From positions 12,703-21,133 of the forward strand of contig DMPB01000045.1 in assembly GCA_003456175.1 (NCBI GenBank): 8,431 bases of DNA, read 5' to 3'. The notes beneath the pieces are model-generated. The model did no database searches. It was not told where the DNA came from and saw only the letters and a program-made list of their open reading frames with translations. The translations under genes were made by a program, and so were the position numbers. Position 1 is the first letter of the stretch; each line of letters starts with the position of its first letter. Positions 7,573 through 8,431 of this stretch are shown piece after piece. The DNA is from Chitinophagaceae bacterium (GTDB lineage Bacteria > Bacteroidota > Bacteroidia > Chitinophagales > Chitinophagaceae).

Positions 7573-8270
7573 CGTATATCTTCTTCCTTCGGTATAGGAA
7601 TGGTTACTTGTATATAATCAAAATAATGCTGTTGCACTGTTTCGTAAAACCACAGTACATCATCAATTTTTCCATGACCATGTATGTCGGCTAGTTTAAA
7701 AATCATGAGATACAATAATCCAACAGCCGTACTTGGATAAATTTTATTATTAATATAATTCCAACGCTCAAATTTAGGTACATCGCCGGTTGCAAGAAAG
7801 GTTCTAAACAACCCATACGACATATCATGCAACTCTACTGTTCTGTAGATACGTTGCTGTGCAGCAGGGTTATCGGCAAGGTCGGCACCTAAAATCTCCA
7901 TCGTTGCCATTAAACTTACCAAACCATGCCGCTTATGTGCATCTTTACCCGTAAGGGGGTGTGCAATTACCAACGATTTATCTTCTCTAGGCTTACCAAT
8001 ATCGTGTAATAGTGCAATTACTTTAAGCTCTCTAAAAACAGCTTCGTGGGTTAAATCAAATTGTTTTAATAGAGCAAATAATGCCGTATAAAAAGCTGTA
8101 GGAGGTGCTGTAAAAATAGCAATCACATTATCGTAGACTGCCTCTAAATGGTGCGACAACATTACGCCACTATCATTACTGTAATGACTATCTACGGTAT
8201 TACATGCTAAAGCCCACCATTCCGACGATTTAATTTTTCCTATGAATAAGGTATCGTTAATTAATTGCAT
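7569..8270 (-). CDS. HD-superfamily metal-dependent phosphohydrolase, function unknown
   Basis: With the start at 8268-8270 the protein has 233 residues. It carries the HD-domain pattern: an early histidine pair (His40/His41 in SHHLEAVY), LLHDIGKP (88-94) with the His89-Asp90 doublet, a histidine-bearing KRHGLVSL (113-120), a second HD at 148-149 (VELHDMSYG) and a late aspartate in KLADIHGHG (192-200). LLHDIGKP also resembles the HD domain found after CCA-adding enzymes, but no nucleotidyltransferase domain is present. The substrate is unknown. The frame stays open to 8411, but that extension runs through the tRNA terminator and into the tRNA, and its AGSNPVHPT-like residues are a translated tRNA 3' end, so it is rejected. 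No signal peptide or membrane segment is seen. A link to haem metabolism is not shown. Confidence 0.85.
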   Translation of the reverse strand: MQLINDTLFIGKIKSSEWWALACNTVDSHYSNDSGVMLSHHLEAVYDNVIAIFTAPPTAFYTALFALLKQFDLTHEAVFRELKVIALLHDIGKPREDKSLVIAHPLTGKDAHKRHGLVSLMATMEILGADLADNPAAQQRIYRTVELHDMSYGLFRTFLATGDVPKFERWNYINNKIYPSTAVGLLYLMIFKLADIHGHGKIDDVLWFYETVQQHYFDYIQVTIPIPKEEDIR

Positions 8271-8321
8271 AGCAATAGCTAAGGTAGGTACAAGTAAAGC
8301 ATTTACCGTAAGGTGAATAGA

Positions 8322-8333
8322 TATTGTACAATA
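8322..8333. promoter_or_regulatory. Perfect 12-base palindrome upstream of the HD gene
   Basis: TATTGTACAATA is its own reverse complement. It lies between the end of the tRNA terminator and the HD-gene start, 51 bases upstream of that start, where an operator could sit. A 12-base perfect palindrome is expected a few times by chance in a window this size, so position is the only argument. No clear -7/-33 promoter pair was found in 8271-8330. Confidence 0.2.
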
Positions 8334-8361
8334 AAAAAGAGGCAACATATTGTTGCCTCTT
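8331..8361 (-). terminator. Rho-independent terminator of tRNA-Pro
   Basis: An 11-base-pair perfect stem, AAGAGGCAACA at 8337-8347 pairing with TGTTGCCTCTT at 8351-8361, encloses a 3-base loop (8348-8350). On the minus strand it begins one base after the tRNA CCA end and runs into a T tract (8338 down to 8333, partly shared with the stem base). This is the classic form of an intrinsic terminator ending the tRNA transcript and separating it from the HD gene. Confidence 0.92.
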
Positions 8362-8362
8362 C

Positions 8363-8431
8363 TGGTCGGGTGGACTGGATTCGAACCAGCGACCCCTTGC
8401 ACCCCATACAAGTGCGCTACCGGGCTGCGCC
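8363..8431 (-). tRNA. tRNA-Pro (anticodon GGG), 5' end cut by the window edge
   Basis: Read on the minus strand, the visible 69 bases contain the D arm (GCGC-AGCCCGGTA-GCGC) and an anticodon stem CTTGT/GCAAG. Its 7-base loop ATGGGGT carries anticodon GGG at 8403-8405. Next come variable bases, the T arm GCTGG-TTCGAAT-CCAGT, the 3' acceptor strand CCACCCG, discriminator A and an encoded CCA at 8363-8365. GGG decodes proline CCC and CCU. The 5' acceptor strand and base 8, about eight bases, lie beyond the window. The encoded CCA means no CCA-adding enzyme is needed for initial maturation. The tRNA is followed at once by a strong terminator. Confidence 0.95.

Noticed and set aside
7584..7600. 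Possible hairpin TTCCT/AGGAA near the hemJ and HD-gene ends, considered as a shared terminator
   Set aside because: The stem is only five base pairs with a 7-base loop and no T tract on either strand, and it lies within the HD coding sequence.
8363..8411. Protein-like AGSNPVHPT sequence at the start of the long HD frame
   Set aside because: This is the translated T arm and acceptor end of tRNA-Pro, a common false N-terminus.

Overview
The window is most of a haem (protoporphyrin IX) biosynthesis cluster from an AT-rich member of the Bacteroidota. The phylum is inferred from three things: the gene order, glutamine- and asparagine-rich proteins, and near absence of Shine-Dalgarno sequences before the starts. 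A Chitinophagales-like lineage would fit, but no marker here fixes the genus. The region reads as ordinary core metabolism. I see no mobile element, CRISPR array, defence system or other obviously new system.

Left part, minus strand (5852 down to 1): a tightly packed seven-gene operon in transcription order hemA-hemC-hemD-hemE-hemF-hemB-hemL. Intergenic gaps are only 2 to 10 bases. HemL runs off the left edge, leaving 18 codons. Together the genes cover the C5 route from glutamyl-tRNA to 5-aminolevulinate (HemA, HemL), then porphobilinogen (HemB), hydroxymethylbilane (HemC), uroporphyrinogen III (HemD), coproporphyrinogen III (HemE) and protoporphyrinogen IX (HemF, oxygen-dependent). The order is not the pathway order: HemB and HemL, which act right after HemA, are encoded last.

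Middle (5853-6013): a 161-base divergent intergenic region that must hold the promoters for both transcripts. It contains an 8-base direct repeat spaced one helical turn apart.

Plus strand (6014-7572): hemH (ferrochelatase) and a hemJ-type protoporphyrinogen oxidase, 2 bases apart. They supply the last two steps, so hemL to haem is complete in this window apart from the rest of HemL and the glutamyl-tRNA supply.

Right part (7569-8431, minus strand): a small HD-superfamily phosphohydrolase of unknown role, converging on hemJ with overlapping stop codons. Upstream of it are a clear rho-independent terminator and a tRNA-Pro(GGG) cut by the window edge.

Points most worth a second look are the HemB metal site, in which the zinc cysteines are replaced, an internal cysteine-rich segment in the ferrochelatase, and the direct repeat between hemA and hemH.
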